A stretch of DNA of 64,000 nucleotides, taken from Flavobacterium piscisymbiosum (GTDB taxonomy: Bacteria; Bacteroidota; Bacteroidia; Flavobacteriales; Flavobacteriaceae). The translations under genes and the position numbers were made by a program. The notes under the pieces were generated by a model. The model was not told the origin of the DNA. It did not search any database and saw nothing but the letters and a program-made list of their open reading frames with translations. This document shows, piece after piece, positions 1 through 8,484 of this stretch (positions are counted from its first letter, which is position 1; every line of letters starts with the position of its first letter). The stretch covers positions 5,766,001 through 5,830,000 of the forward strand of contig NZ_JAJJMM010000001.1 of NCBI RefSeq assembly GCF_020905295.1, given 5' to 3'.

Positions 1-1
1 G

Positions 2-727
2 AATGTGGGGAAAGTTTTGGAGAAATTAAAAGCGTTGAAGAAAGACAAAAACACGCTGATTATTTGCATTTCGGATAATGGTGCTCAAGGCGGTTTCAAT
101 ACTTATAATCCGTTAGGAAGAGGTTTAGTAAGAAATGATGGGCCAGTTGGAACTTCGGGATCCTTTGATTATCAGGAACAAAACTGGGCTTATTTATCGA
201 ATACTCCGTTGCAGCAATACAAAAATAACATGCACGAAGGCGGATTCAGTTCGCCGTTTATTGCGTGGTTTCCATCAAAAATAAAAGCTGGCCGAATCGA
301 TAAAGGAACGGGACATATTATTGACCTTGCTCCTACTTTTTATGAATTGGCAGGAATTGAATATCCCAAACAGTATAATGGTGTGACGACAAACCCTTTG
401 GTTGGGAGCAGTTTGTTGCCTGTTTTATTTAATAATGTTTCACAGGTCGATAGAGGCGCACCATTATTTTGGGAAAGAGCGGGCAACAGAGCCGTAAGAG
501 ATGGCAAATGGAAACTGGTTTCGACTTATCCTTCGTACGAATGGGAACTTTATAATATCGAAATCGATCGTGGCGAAACTACCAATGTCGCACAGCAAAA
601 TCCGGGAATTGTAAACCAACTTTCGGCTGCTTATTTTGACTGGGCAGATAAAACCGGAGTGGTTGAATACAGTAAATTCAAATTGAAAACGGAGGTTATG
701 CCTGGCGGTGCAGCTTTGAAAAAGTAA
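2..727 (+). CDS. Arylsulfatase, C-terminal part (5' truncated by window edge)
   Basis: About 241 residues remain of a sulfatase-family hydrolase that cleaves sulfate esters. The open frame runs off the left edge, so the GTG at position 5 is not a real start. Near the start is SDNGAQGG, matching the Asp-Asn metal-binding segment in the second half of sulfatases. Further on, HEGGFSSPFIAW and the late GKWKL segment are typical of the arylsulfatase C-terminal subdomain. The catalytic formylglycine motif (CxPSR) would lie upstream, outside the window. It is followed by a SusC/SusD pair and an SsuD-like monooxygenase, which suggests sulfur scavenging rather than glycan sulfate removal. Family assignment is firm; the substrate is unknown. 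Confidence 0.9.
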   Translation, partial: NVGKVLEKLKALKKDKNTLIICISDNGAQGGFNTYNPLGRGLVRNDGPVGTSGSFDYQEQNWAYLSNTPLQQYKNNMHEGGFSSPFIAWFPSKIKAGRIDKGTGHIIDLAPTFYELAGIEYPKQYNGVTTNPLVGSSLLPVLFNNVSQVDRGAPLFWERAGNRAVRDGKWKLVSTYPSYEWELYNIEIDRGETTNVAQQNPGIVNQLSAAYFDWADKTGVVEYSKFKLKTEVMPGGAALKK

Positions 728-795
728 CTGGTTGTAGTTATTTTAAACAGTAAAAAAAGCGTTTCATTTATTTGCTGTACGTTTAAATTTTTCAC

Positions 796-969
796 GCAGA
801 TTTTGCAGATTGAGCAGATTCTTTTTTTATCGTTTAGAAATTTAATCTATTGTATTGATTTTAATAGTAAAAAAATATTTTCCTTTTTTGATAGGTATAA
901 AAACCAGATTTCGATGTTTTAAAATAAAAACTAAGGAATTTTAAAATCTGCTCAATCTGCAAAATCTGC
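796..969. repeat. 25-bp inverted repeat of the CAGATT type
   Basis: The arm at 796-820 (begins GCAGATTTTGCAG) and the arm at 945-969 are perfect reverse complements. The match extends outward over TTCAC/ATGAA with one mismatch. The intervening DNA is about 124 bp. Related CAGATT-rich sequence recurs at 29550-29641 and 39600-39665, so this looks like a dispersed intergenic repeat rather than a gene-specific site. Confidence 0.7.
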
Positions 970-1203
970 ATGAAAATAAATACTCATTTGAGAATTACCA
1001 CAAAAATAAATCTATATTTCTATTTACATAAAACCCTTAAAGACAGAAAAATAAGTATAAATATTTAACGTATACTTATTTTTTTGTTTTTTTTATTGAA
1101 ATAAAATAAAATTCAAATCACTAGAAATCAATACATTAACACAAATTCCTATTCAATTTATAAGTTCCTCACCTCTATTCACTTAAAGAAAAATTAAAAA
1201 ACT

Positions 1204-1234
1204 TTTGGTTTTTATTATATTAAATTTAACTTTG
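1204..1234 (+). promoter_or_regulatory. Bacteroidota-type promoter upstream of SusC 1
   Basis: TTTG at 1204-1207 and TAACTTTG at 1227-1234 are separated by 19 nt, matching the Bacteroidota -33 TTTG / -7 TAnnTTTG consensus. Transcription would start near 1241. The sequence TCTATAGAATTAGTAGAG lies directly on the predicted start (1235-1252) and could be a regulator site; that part is inference. Confidence 0.6.
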
Positions 1235-1687
1235 TCTATAGAATTAGTAGAGTTTAAAACCAAAACAACTTAATTTTGAAAACAACCGAAAGCATATCAT
1301 TTTACATTCTTCCAAAAAAATATACTTATAACACTTTTTGTTATATGTGCTTCTGTTGTTAATTCCCTCACATTCTTTTCATTAAAAATCGATTTCTATC
1401 TAAAAAGAATCGTTTTTTTTTAACCTCAACGGTTTCTTATTGAATAATACACCATCATTTTGCTGCATTTTTTGCATCAGGAAGAAGTATCACGCATAAC
1501 TATAAATCATCCGGAAACAATAATTAATACGAACAAACATGACACAAATACCACTACAAAATTGCTCCTAATATTTCTGCGGCAACAGAAATAGCAAGGC
1601 TAAAAGAACATTTATCACTCAATAAAACAATGCGCAGGACATCCAATCTTCCGTCATTTTTTAATTACAAAAAATCAATAACCAAGA

Positions 1688-4600
1688 ATGAAAAAAAATA
1701 CCAAACTTATTTTATGGATTAGCATTTTGTTTATCTCCATCGGAATAAATGCTCAAGACACAGCACCCAATATTCAATCGAAACTAAGCGGAACGATTGT
1801 GGATCAAATATCAAATCAGCCTATTATTGGCGCTTCGGTAAACATAAAAGGAACTACACACGGCGTTGAAACGGATATCGACGGAAAATTTTACTTTCAG
1901 ACAGGACAAAAATTCCCTTATACTTTAGTTATTAATTATATCGGTTACAATTCTAAAGAAATAATCGTAGACGGAAGTCCGGTGGTAATAAAACTAACAG
2001 AACAAGTCGAGAAACTAGATGAGATTGTTGTTGTAGGTTACGGAACATCGGCAAAAAAAACCTTTACAGGAGCAACTTCAAAAATTGATGCACAGCAAAT
2101 AGCGAATCGTCCGGCACAAAGTTTCGATCAGTTGTTAGGCGGTCAGGCTTCAGGATTAAACATTGTACAACCAAGCGGATCATTAAACAGTACGCCGGTA
2201 ATCAGAATTAGAGGAATCAACTCGATCACCAGTTCACTTTATCCTTTGGTTATTGTTGATGGTGTAACTGTATTTACAGGAACTGCGGGAGGCGCTATAG
2301 GCAACAATCCGTTATCTGATATTAACCCAAACGATATCGAATCTATCGATGTGCTGAAAGATGCTTCGGCAGCAGCCATTTACGGTTCACGTGCAGCAAA
2401 CGGAGTTATCGTGATTACGACTAAAAAAGGAAAAAAAGGAAAAGTAAATGTCAATTATGATGTTTGGGTAAGCTGGAACAAAGCTTCGAATTTACCAAAA
2501 CTGCTGAATGCCGAAGATTATGTAAGCATTAAAAACGAAGCCAGAACCAATGCAGGACTTACACCCGGTTTTGCTTTAGGTCAAAATGCCGACGGATCGA
2601 CAATAGGAACTAATTGGTACGATGTGGCTTATCATACAGGAGTTTCACAAAATCATAATTTAAGCTTCTCTGGAGCAACAAATTCTACCAGTTATTTTAT
2701 TTCGACCAACTATTCTAATCAGGAAGGAATTTTAAGAACGAATGAATTTGTGCGAAAAGGAATCCGATTGAATTTTGAACATAAGCTGAATAACTCCCTT
2801 ACTTTAGGAACTAATTTCTCTTATAACAACTCCTTAAATTCAGGTCCAAATTCAGGTTCATCGACACCCAATTCTATTGGATCTTCGGCTGGAAATGCCG
2901 TGAATACGCAATACATTGGTTTACAACCTTTAGGAAGACTTACATATATTTTACCATCCAACGTTTCGGTTTACAATCCTGATGGTTCTTACAACATCAA
3001 TCCGAGTAACGGAAATATAGGATATGGCGCAAACAGCCCTTCATTAGGTGTTTTTAATGCCTATAATTTACAAACTATTTTAGATTTAGATAAAAACACT
3101 TCTGAAAATAACACTTTTATCGGAAGCATTTATGCCGAACTTGAAATCATCAAAAACCTGAAATTCAAAACGGTGTATGGCATCAATAATTTTGTCGTAG
3201 AAAATAAGGAATTCAGAAATCCGTATAGCGGAGATGGTTTTTCTACCAAAGGAGCTGCAACAAATTCCAACACCAAATACTCGAGATCAAACTGGACCAA
3301 TACCCTAACCTACTCAACTGTATTTGATCAAAAACACAATTTGAAAGTGCTTTTGGGACAAGAGAAAAATGTTCGCGAAATTGACGGTTGGGGCGCTATA
3401 AAAACAGGTTTAACAGATCCTTTCTTTACCAGTTATCAAGGTGGATTTACAACTATTGCACCTGGCCCTTCTGTTCAGACAGAAAATGTATTGCTTTCTT
3501 ATTTTAGCAGCATTGCTTACGATTATAGCAAAAAATATTTGCTGAACCTTAATTTCAGAAGAGACGGATTATCTGCTTTGGCATCTGGGAACAAATGGGG
3601 AAATTTTGGAGGGGCTTCTATTGGATGGAATGTATCTGAAGAAGATTTCTTTAAAGGTTCATCTATAAAAAATGTTTTAAATGCTTTTAAAGTTCGTGCG
3701 AGTTACGGAATTGTAGGTAACAGCGAATTGAATGATTATGCCGCTTTATCACAATATTCAGCAGGTACTTACGCCGGAGTTCCAACGCTTAGTTTTTCAC
3801 AGTCTGGAAATCCGGATTTAAAATGGGAAACCAGCAAAAAGTTTGACTTTGGAATCAACTTTGGATTGTTTGATAACCGAATCACTGTTGAAGCTGATTA
3901 TTATAAAAACAACATCAACGATTTGATTTTGAATGCGCCTCAGTCTTTATCACAAGGAATTCCGAATAACTCGATTGCAGCAAACGTGGGATCTTTATAC
4001 AACAAAGGATTTGAACTTTCGATTAATGCCAACATCATAAACGACAATGATTTTCAGTGGAATGCAAGTTTTAATTTATCTACCATCAAAAACAAAGTGA
4101 CTTCACTAGGCGGTTACGGAGATATTTATCCAACGGCTTTAAGCACTTTCGGAATCCAGAATATTACAAGAGAAGGCTATTCTGTAGGATCTATTTTCGC
4201 AGTACCAACTAACGGAGTAAATCCTGAAAACGGAAACCGCGTTTATGTAAATGCCAATAATGAAGAAGTACAATACAATGCGCTTACAAAAGCTTTTACG
4301 TATCTCAACGGAGCTACTGCGCCGGCAATCGACAACTATCGTGACGGTCGTATTCAGGGACCTTCGTTACCAACATATTATGGAGGTTTGAATAACAATT
4401 TATCTTATAAAAATTTCGATTTAACGATTGGTTTAACCTTTTCCGGCGGAAACAAATTGTACAACGGGACAAGATCTACTTTATCAGATCAGCGTTTTTT
4501 CAACAACGGAACTTTCATCAAAGATCGCTGGACCACTCCGGGACAAGTTACAGATGTTCCTAAGTTAATTTACGGAGACAGTTTCTCAGGTGGTTTCTCG

Positions 4601-4873
4601 TCAAGTAACTCTGCTTATGTTGAAGACGGATCTTATTTAAAAGTAAAAAACATCATTTTAAGCTATAGAATTCCGGTGAAGAACGAGTTGGTCAACAAAT
4701 ACATTTCATCTGCAAAAGTATATGCTCAGGGCTCTAATTTATATACCTGGACAAAATACCGCGGTTCAGATCCTGAGATTTCCATCAACGGAAACTCCAT
4801 CAATTCAGGGAAAGATCAAAACGTGCCGGCCAATTCAGTAGTATTCACTTTAGGACTTAATGTAGGTTTCTAG
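1688..4873 (+). CDS. SusC/RagA family TonB-linked outer membrane protein 1
   Basis: This 1061-residue protein is a TonB-dependent transporter of the SusC class, which imports bulky substrates across the outer membrane with a SusD lid. Residues 1-22 form a signal peptide ending in NAQ. A carboxypeptidase-regulatory-like domain follows at about 34-110 (GTIVDQISNQPIIGASVNI). A TonB-box-like EIVVVGYG then leads into the plug domain, with DVLKDASAAAIYGSRAANG. The rest is a beta-barrel ending in Phe. The gene has its own promoter about 450 nt upstream and sits 30 nt before the SusD partner. Between a sulfatase and a sulfonate-monooxygenase-like gene it probably imports an organosulfur compound; that is inference from context. 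Confidence 0.95.
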   Translation: MKKNTKLILWISILFISIGINAQDTAPNIQSKLSGTIVDQISNQPIIGASVNIKGTTHGVETDIDGKFYFQTGQKFPYTLVINYIGYNSKEIIVDGSPVVIKLTEQVEKLDEIVVVGYGTSAKKTFTGATSKIDAQQIANRPAQSFDQLLGGQASGLNIVQPSGSLNSTPVIRIRGINSITSSLYPLVIVDGVTVFTGTAGGAIGNNPLSDINPNDIESIDVLKDASAAAIYGSRAANGVIVITTKKGKKGKVNVNYDVWVSWNKASNLPKLLNAEDYVSIKNEARTNAGLTPGFALGQNADGSTIGTNWYDVAYHTGVSQNHNLSFSGATNSTSYFISTNYSNQEGILRTNEFVRKGIRLNFEHKLNNSLTLGTNFSYNNSLNSGPNSGSSTPNSIGSSAGNAVNTQYIGLQPLGRLTYILPSNVSVYNPDGSYNINPSNGNIGYGANSPSLGVFNAYNLQTILDLDKNTSENNTFIGSIYAELEIIKNLKFKTVYGINNFVVENKEFRNPYSGDGFSTKGAATNSNTKYSRSNWTNTLTYSTVFDQKHNLKVLLGQEKNVREIDGWGAIKTGLTDPFFTSYQGGFTTIAPGPSVQTENVLLSYFSSIAYDYSKKYLLNLNFRRDGLSALASGNKWGNFGGASIGWNVSEEDFFKGSSIKNVLNAFKVRASYGIVGNSELNDYAALSQYSAGTYAGVPTLSFSQSGNPDLKWETSKKFDFGINFGLFDNRITVEADYYKNNINDLILNAPQSLSQGIPNNSIAANVGSLYNKGFELSINANIINDNDFQWNASFNLSTIKNKVTSLGGYGDIYPTALSTFGIQNITREGYSVGSIFAVPTNGVNPENGNRVYVNANNEEVQYNALTKAFTYLNGATAPAIDNYRDGRIQGPSLPTYYGGLNNNLSYKNFDLTIGLTFSGGNKLYNGTRSTLSDQRFFNNGTFIKDRWTTPGQVTDVPKLIYGDSFSGGFSSSNSAYVEDGSYLKVKNIILSYRIPVKNELVNKYISSAKVYAQGSNLYTWTKYRGSDPEISINGNSINSGKDQNVPANSVVFTLGLNVGF

Positions 4874-4903
4874 GCATTCATCTTAATTAAAAATAAAAAC
4901 ATC

Positions 4904-6367
4904 ATGATTTTCAATTATAAAAAAAGCATACAAAAAACCTTGATTATTACGCCATTTCTAGCCTTATTATTGACAGGATGTAGTGATAATGCTTTAGATA
5001 CTGTTCCTGAAACGAGCATTTCTACAGAAACTGCTTTCAGCACACCAGCCAAAATTTTAGGTCAGGTAAACGGACTTTACGGTCAGTTTAGCAATCCCTC
5101 TTTTTACGGTGGCCGATTCATTATTTTTAATGAACAAAGAGGCAATGAATTCAGCCAGAATGATGGTAACAATTCAACCGGAGCCAATGTCTGGAATCAA
5201 ACCATTACCTCATCAGGAGATTTTGTAAACTCGGTTTGGAGCGTTGCCTATACGACGATTAACTTTTCGAATATTCTGATCGACAATCTGGCAACTTCTA
5301 CTGTTGTTACTGAAGATTTACGTAAAAATTATATTGCCGAAGCCAAATTTGTAAGAGCTATTTCGTATCTAAGTTTGGTACAAACCTATGCAAAACCTTA
5401 TGCACAAAATAGTGCTGCATTGGCACTTCCGCTAAGATTAAAAGGAAACACATCAGGCGGACTCAATGACTTTGCTTTTAGTAGTGTTGCCGATGTTTAC
5501 ACTCAGATTTTAAAAGATCTTGACGAAGCCGAAGTTGATTTACCGGAGAGCTATTCCACCGGAATTCTTACGGCTTCAAGAGCGCACAAAGCTACTGCGA
5601 TTGCTCTAAAAACAAGAGTATATTTAAGCAAAGGCGATTATGCAAAAGTAATTTCAGAAGCCAGTAAACTGGTTCCTGCAACAGCTCCTTTCCAATACGT
5701 TTCCGGAAGTTTGACACATCGTTTAGAACCAAATGTTGCCACCGTTTTTGGAGGTTCTTATGTAGGGAACGAAGCGATATTTTCGATTCCGTTTACAACC
5801 GCGGCAGAAGCTCCGGGATTGCAAAGCGCACTTGGAGGAAACTACTTAACTCCGGTTATCTATTTTAATACCGCAGCAATAATTGCTGATCCTGTTTATG
5901 CTTCGGCAACTTCTGCAGATGCCAGAAAAGGTTTGGTTATCACCAATGCAACCGGACAAAAACTATTGAACAAATTCAAGAAAAATGGTGCGCCTTTTAC
6001 AGATTATGTTCCGGTGATTCGCTATGCCGAAGTTTTATTGAATTATGCCGAAGCCGCTGCTCAAAGTGACAATTTGCCTTTAGCACAATCTTTATTGGCA
6101 GCAGTAAGAAATCGTTCTGATGCCGCTTACGTTTTCACAACCGGAGTTGCTACAAAAGACGAATTGATTGCCACTATTTTAAACGAAAGAAGAATAGAAT
6201 TAGTAGGCGAAGGATTCCGTACACCGGATTTATTGCGACGAGTTCAGGCGCTTCCTGCCAAAACAGGAAATGCAGGCGCTGCACCTGAAGTTTTACCAAC
6301 AGCAGCCAATTATGTCTGGGCAATACCAAGTAACGAATTAGCTTATAACAAACTGGCTCCTAGATAG
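4904..6367 (+). CDS. SusD/RagB family lipoprotein 1
   Basis: This 487-residue surface lipoprotein captures substrate for the adjacent SusC. A signal peptide ends in LLLTGC, with Cys26 as the lipidated residue. The TPR-like SusD fold shows in AEAKFVRAISYLSLVQ and in the late NERRIELVGEGFR, followed by a short Pro/Trp segment (VWAIPSNEL), all usual for the family. At under 490 residues it is on the short side for SusD. It is co-directional with SusC, 30 nt downstream, so the two are almost certainly one transcript. The substrate cannot be read from sequence. Confidence 0.95.
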   Translation: MIFNYKKSIQKTLIITPFLALLLTGCSDNALDTVPETSISTETAFSTPAKILGQVNGLYGQFSNPSFYGGRFIIFNEQRGNEFSQNDGNNSTGANVWNQTITSSGDFVNSVWSVAYTTINFSNILIDNLATSTVVTEDLRKNYIAEAKFVRAISYLSLVQTYAKPYAQNSAALALPLRLKGNTSGGLNDFAFSSVADVYTQILKDLDEAEVDLPESYSTGILTASRAHKATAIALKTRVYLSKGDYAKVISEASKLVPATAPFQYVSGSLTHRLEPNVATVFGGSYVGNEAIFSIPFTTAAEAPGLQSALGGNYLTPVIYFNTAAIIADPVYASATSADARKGLVITNATGQKLLNKFKKNGAPFTDYVPVIRYAEVLLNYAEAAAQSDNLPLAQSLLAAVRNRSDAAYVFTTGVATKDELIATILNERRIELVGEGFRTPDLLRRVQALPAKTGNAGAAPEVLPTAANYVWAIPSNELAYNKLAPR

Positions 6368-6401
6368 AATACTATTAGATATAATTATAAAAAATTAAAA
6401 T

Positions 6402-6543
6402 TAAACACATAGAAACATAGCTTTTAAAAACTTTAAAAAAGGCGTTTCACTCGCATTAACAAACATAGCTATGTGTTAGAAACTAGTTTCTTTCAAATTT
6501 TCGTTTTTCTAAAAAGCCCAAAACCTATGTTTCTATGTGTTTA
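6402..6543. repeat. Dispersed element with 19-bp terminal inverted repeats, copy 1
   Basis: TAAACACATAGAAACATAG (6402-6420) is perfectly inverted at 6525-6543. The interior carries ACATAGCTATGTG. Related copies lie at 11121-11248 and, reversed and partial, at 12449-12524, all between genes of the sulfur block. The outer arm overlaps the first codons of a longer open frame for the next gene, which argues for the later start at 6609. Confidence 0.75.
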
Positions 6544-6608
6544 AAATAATTATCCTCAACAGTTCATTCACTATAGCATTTATAAAAAACAAAAAAAGAA
6601 ATAACGAA

Positions 6609-8309
6609 ATGAAAACTAATTTAAAATATCTGGCTGTACTCTTCGCTACGACGATTATCAGTGCACAGCAAAAAAACACCGCCGAGAAAATTTTCATCAA
6701 CGGTAATATCATTACGGTTGATGCCAAAAATAGTACTGCGCAAGCTGTTGCAGTAAGTAATGGCAAAATTCTGGCTGTTGGAACAAATAGTAAAATCGAA
6801 AAATTAAAAGACAAGAATACGATCGTTGTCGATCTGAAAGGCAAAACAGTAGTTCCCGGATTTATTGACGGTCACAGTCATTTTATGGGTTTATCAAGAT
6901 CGACTACAGTAAATGTAGGTTCGCCGCCAATGGGCGATGTTAAAAATATTGCCGATTTAGTAAGCCGTATTCAGGATTTTCAGAAGAAAAATAATGTCGC
7001 TCCAGGCGAATGGATCGATGCTTACGGATATGATCAGGATCAGCTTGAAGAAAAAAGACACCCGAATAAGGAAGATCTTGACGCTGCTTTTCCTAACAAT
7101 CCGGTAACGATTACAAATATTAACGGGCATATGTCGGTTTCGAATTCGTATGCTTTAAAACTTTCAGGAATTGATGCCACTACAGCAAATCCTCCAGGAG
7201 GCGCGATAGAAAGAAAAAAAGGTACCAACGAACCTACAGGATTATTACAGGAAAATGCAAGCCGATTATTGAAAAGGCCAGCCAAACCAGCTCCAACTTT
7301 AGACGAACAAATAAAAGGTTTAAAAGAGCAACAATTGTTTTATGCCAGCAATGGTATTACAACGGCTCAGGACGGATATTCAAGTTACGAATCAGTCGAA
7401 TTATTGCATAAAGCGGCAGAAAGAAACGAGTTGTTTATCGATATTGAAGCTTTGCCGGGTTATCCTACTTTAGAAAAAGTATTAAAAAATCCTGACTTTA
7501 AATTTGGCGTTCTAAAAAATCACTTAAAACTAGCCGGTACCAAAATGATTGCCGATGGTTCGCCTCAAGGTAAAACTGCTTTTTTTAGTAAATCATATTT
7601 GGTAGAAGTTCCGGGTTGTAACCACGATGTATGTACCGGTTTTGCCAATATTACACAGGAACAGTTTAATGATCTTGTTATTAAAGCATTCCAAAATAAT
7701 GTTCGTCCGTTTGTGCATTGCAACGGAGATGCAACTATCGATATGTATCTGAAAGCGATAGAAAATGCCAATAAAACTTTAAATACGAATAGTAACGACC
7801 GCAGACCAGTGACCATTCACTCTCAGTTTGTGCGACCAGATCAGCTTGATGATTATAAAAAACTGGGAATTATTGCGGCTTTCTTTAGCAATCACGCTTT
7901 CTTTTGGGGTGACGTACACGTTCGCAATTTAGGTGCAGATAGAGCTAATTTTTTAAGCCCATTAAAAACTGCCATCAAAAAAGGAGTTGTAGCAACAAAT
8001 CATACAGATTATCCGGTTACGCCACTAAACCAGTTGTTTTTATTGTGGACATCGGTAGAAAGAAAATCCCGTTCAGGTCAGGTTATTGGTCCGGATGAAA
8101 GACTTACTCCTATCGAAGGACTGCGTGCCATCACGATAAACGGTGCTTACGAATATTTCGAAGAAAATAGCAAAGGTTCTATCGAAACTGGAAAACTGGC
8201 CGATTTAGTAGTGCTTTCTGATGATTTAACAAAAATAGATCCTTCTAAAATAAAAGACATTACAGTTCTCGAAACGATAAAAGAAGGTAAAACAGTTTTT
8301 AAAAAATAA
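6609..8309 (+). CDS. Secreted amidohydrolase, YtcJ/NfdA-like
   Basis: This 566-residue metal-dependent amidohydrolase belongs to the amidohydrolase 3 group that includes N-substituted formamide deformylase. The start at 6609 places a signal peptide at residues 1-20 (MKTNLKYLAV to ISAQ); an upstream in-frame ATG at 6537 would start inside a repeat arm. The N-terminal beta-sandwich (IFINGNIITVD) precedes GFIDGHSHFMG, where His89 and His91 are expected metal ligands. Later motifs include HSQFVRPDQ and a C-terminal LADLVVLSDD strand. It sits between the SusD gene and the SsuD-like gene, so it may cleave an amide in the imported sulfur compound; the substrate is unknown. Confidence 0.85.
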   Translation: MKTNLKYLAVLFATTIISAQQKNTAEKIFINGNIITVDAKNSTAQAVAVSNGKILAVGTNSKIEKLKDKNTIVVDLKGKTVVPGFIDGHSHFMGLSRSTTVNVGSPPMGDVKNIADLVSRIQDFQKKNNVAPGEWIDAYGYDQDQLEEKRHPNKEDLDAAFPNNPVTITNINGHMSVSNSYALKLSGIDATTANPPGGAIERKKGTNEPTGLLQENASRLLKRPAKPAPTLDEQIKGLKEQQLFYASNGITTAQDGYSSYESVELLHKAAERNELFIDIEALPGYPTLEKVLKNPDFKFGVLKNHLKLAGTKMIADGSPQGKTAFFSKSYLVEVPGCNHDVCTGFANITQEQFNDLVIKAFQNNVRPFVHCNGDATIDMYLKAIENANKTLNTNSNDRRPVTIHSQFVRPDQLDDYKKLGIIAAFFSNHAFFWGDVHVRNLGADRANFLSPLKTAIKKGVVATNHTDYPVTPLNQLFLLWTSVERKSRSGQVIGPDERLTPIEGLRAITINGAYEYFEENSKGSIETGKLADLVVLSDDLTKIDPSKIKDITVLETIKEGKTVFKK

Positions 8310-8331
8310 TCAATAATTAAAACTCAAAAAT

Positions 8332-8484
8332 ATGAATCAGATCAACCTAAATCCCGCACCTGTTGTATCAATGAGAATTAAAAATACTGAAATTTCCTGG
8401 TCGAGCGAAGCTGATAAAAACGCACAGGAAAACAAGAACAAAAAATTGAAAAAAAGCTTAAAAAAGAAAAGAAAAAATGATTGA
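8332..8484 (+). CDS. Small basic ORF (50 aa) overlapping the monooxygenase gene
   Basis: An ATG-to-TGA frame of 50 codons lies 22 nt after the amidohydrolase stop and overlaps the next gene by 8 nt (8477-8484), an arrangement typical of translational coupling. The peptide is Lys-rich at its C-terminus (KKLKKSLKKKRKND) and has no membrane segment. Its middle, TEISWSSEAD, resembles the start of the neighbouring monooxygenase, AEISWFNDII, and the DNA shares GAAATTTCCTGGT. It may be a real small gene, a leader peptide or the stump of a duplicated monooxygenase gene. I do not recognise a family. Confidence 0.45.
   Translation: MNQINLNPAPVVSMRIKNTEISWSSEADKNAQENKNKKLKKSLKKKRKND

Larger units (their letters stand above)
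728..1687 (+). other. Long intergenic region and probable leader of the SusC gene
   Basis: This AT-rich stretch has no convincing gene. It holds a 25-bp inverted repeat (796-969) and a good promoter (1204-1234). If that promoter drives the SusC gene, the transcript leader is about 445 nt. I see no riboswitch class that I can name. An open frame without a start codon (about 1535-1705) gives plausible-looking peptide sequence and could be a decayed gene, but it cannot be assigned. Confidence 0.5.

Noticed and set aside
1535..1705. Open frame with plausible peptide (contains ISAATEIARLKEHLSLNK) before SusC 1
   Set aside because: It has no start codon after the preceding stop, overlaps the SusC start, and matches no family I recognise; at best a gene remnant.
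6537..6608. N-terminal extension of the amidohydrolase from an upstream ATG
   Set aside because: The first ATG lies within an inverted-repeat arm and the extension would bury the signal peptide; the start at 6609 is better.
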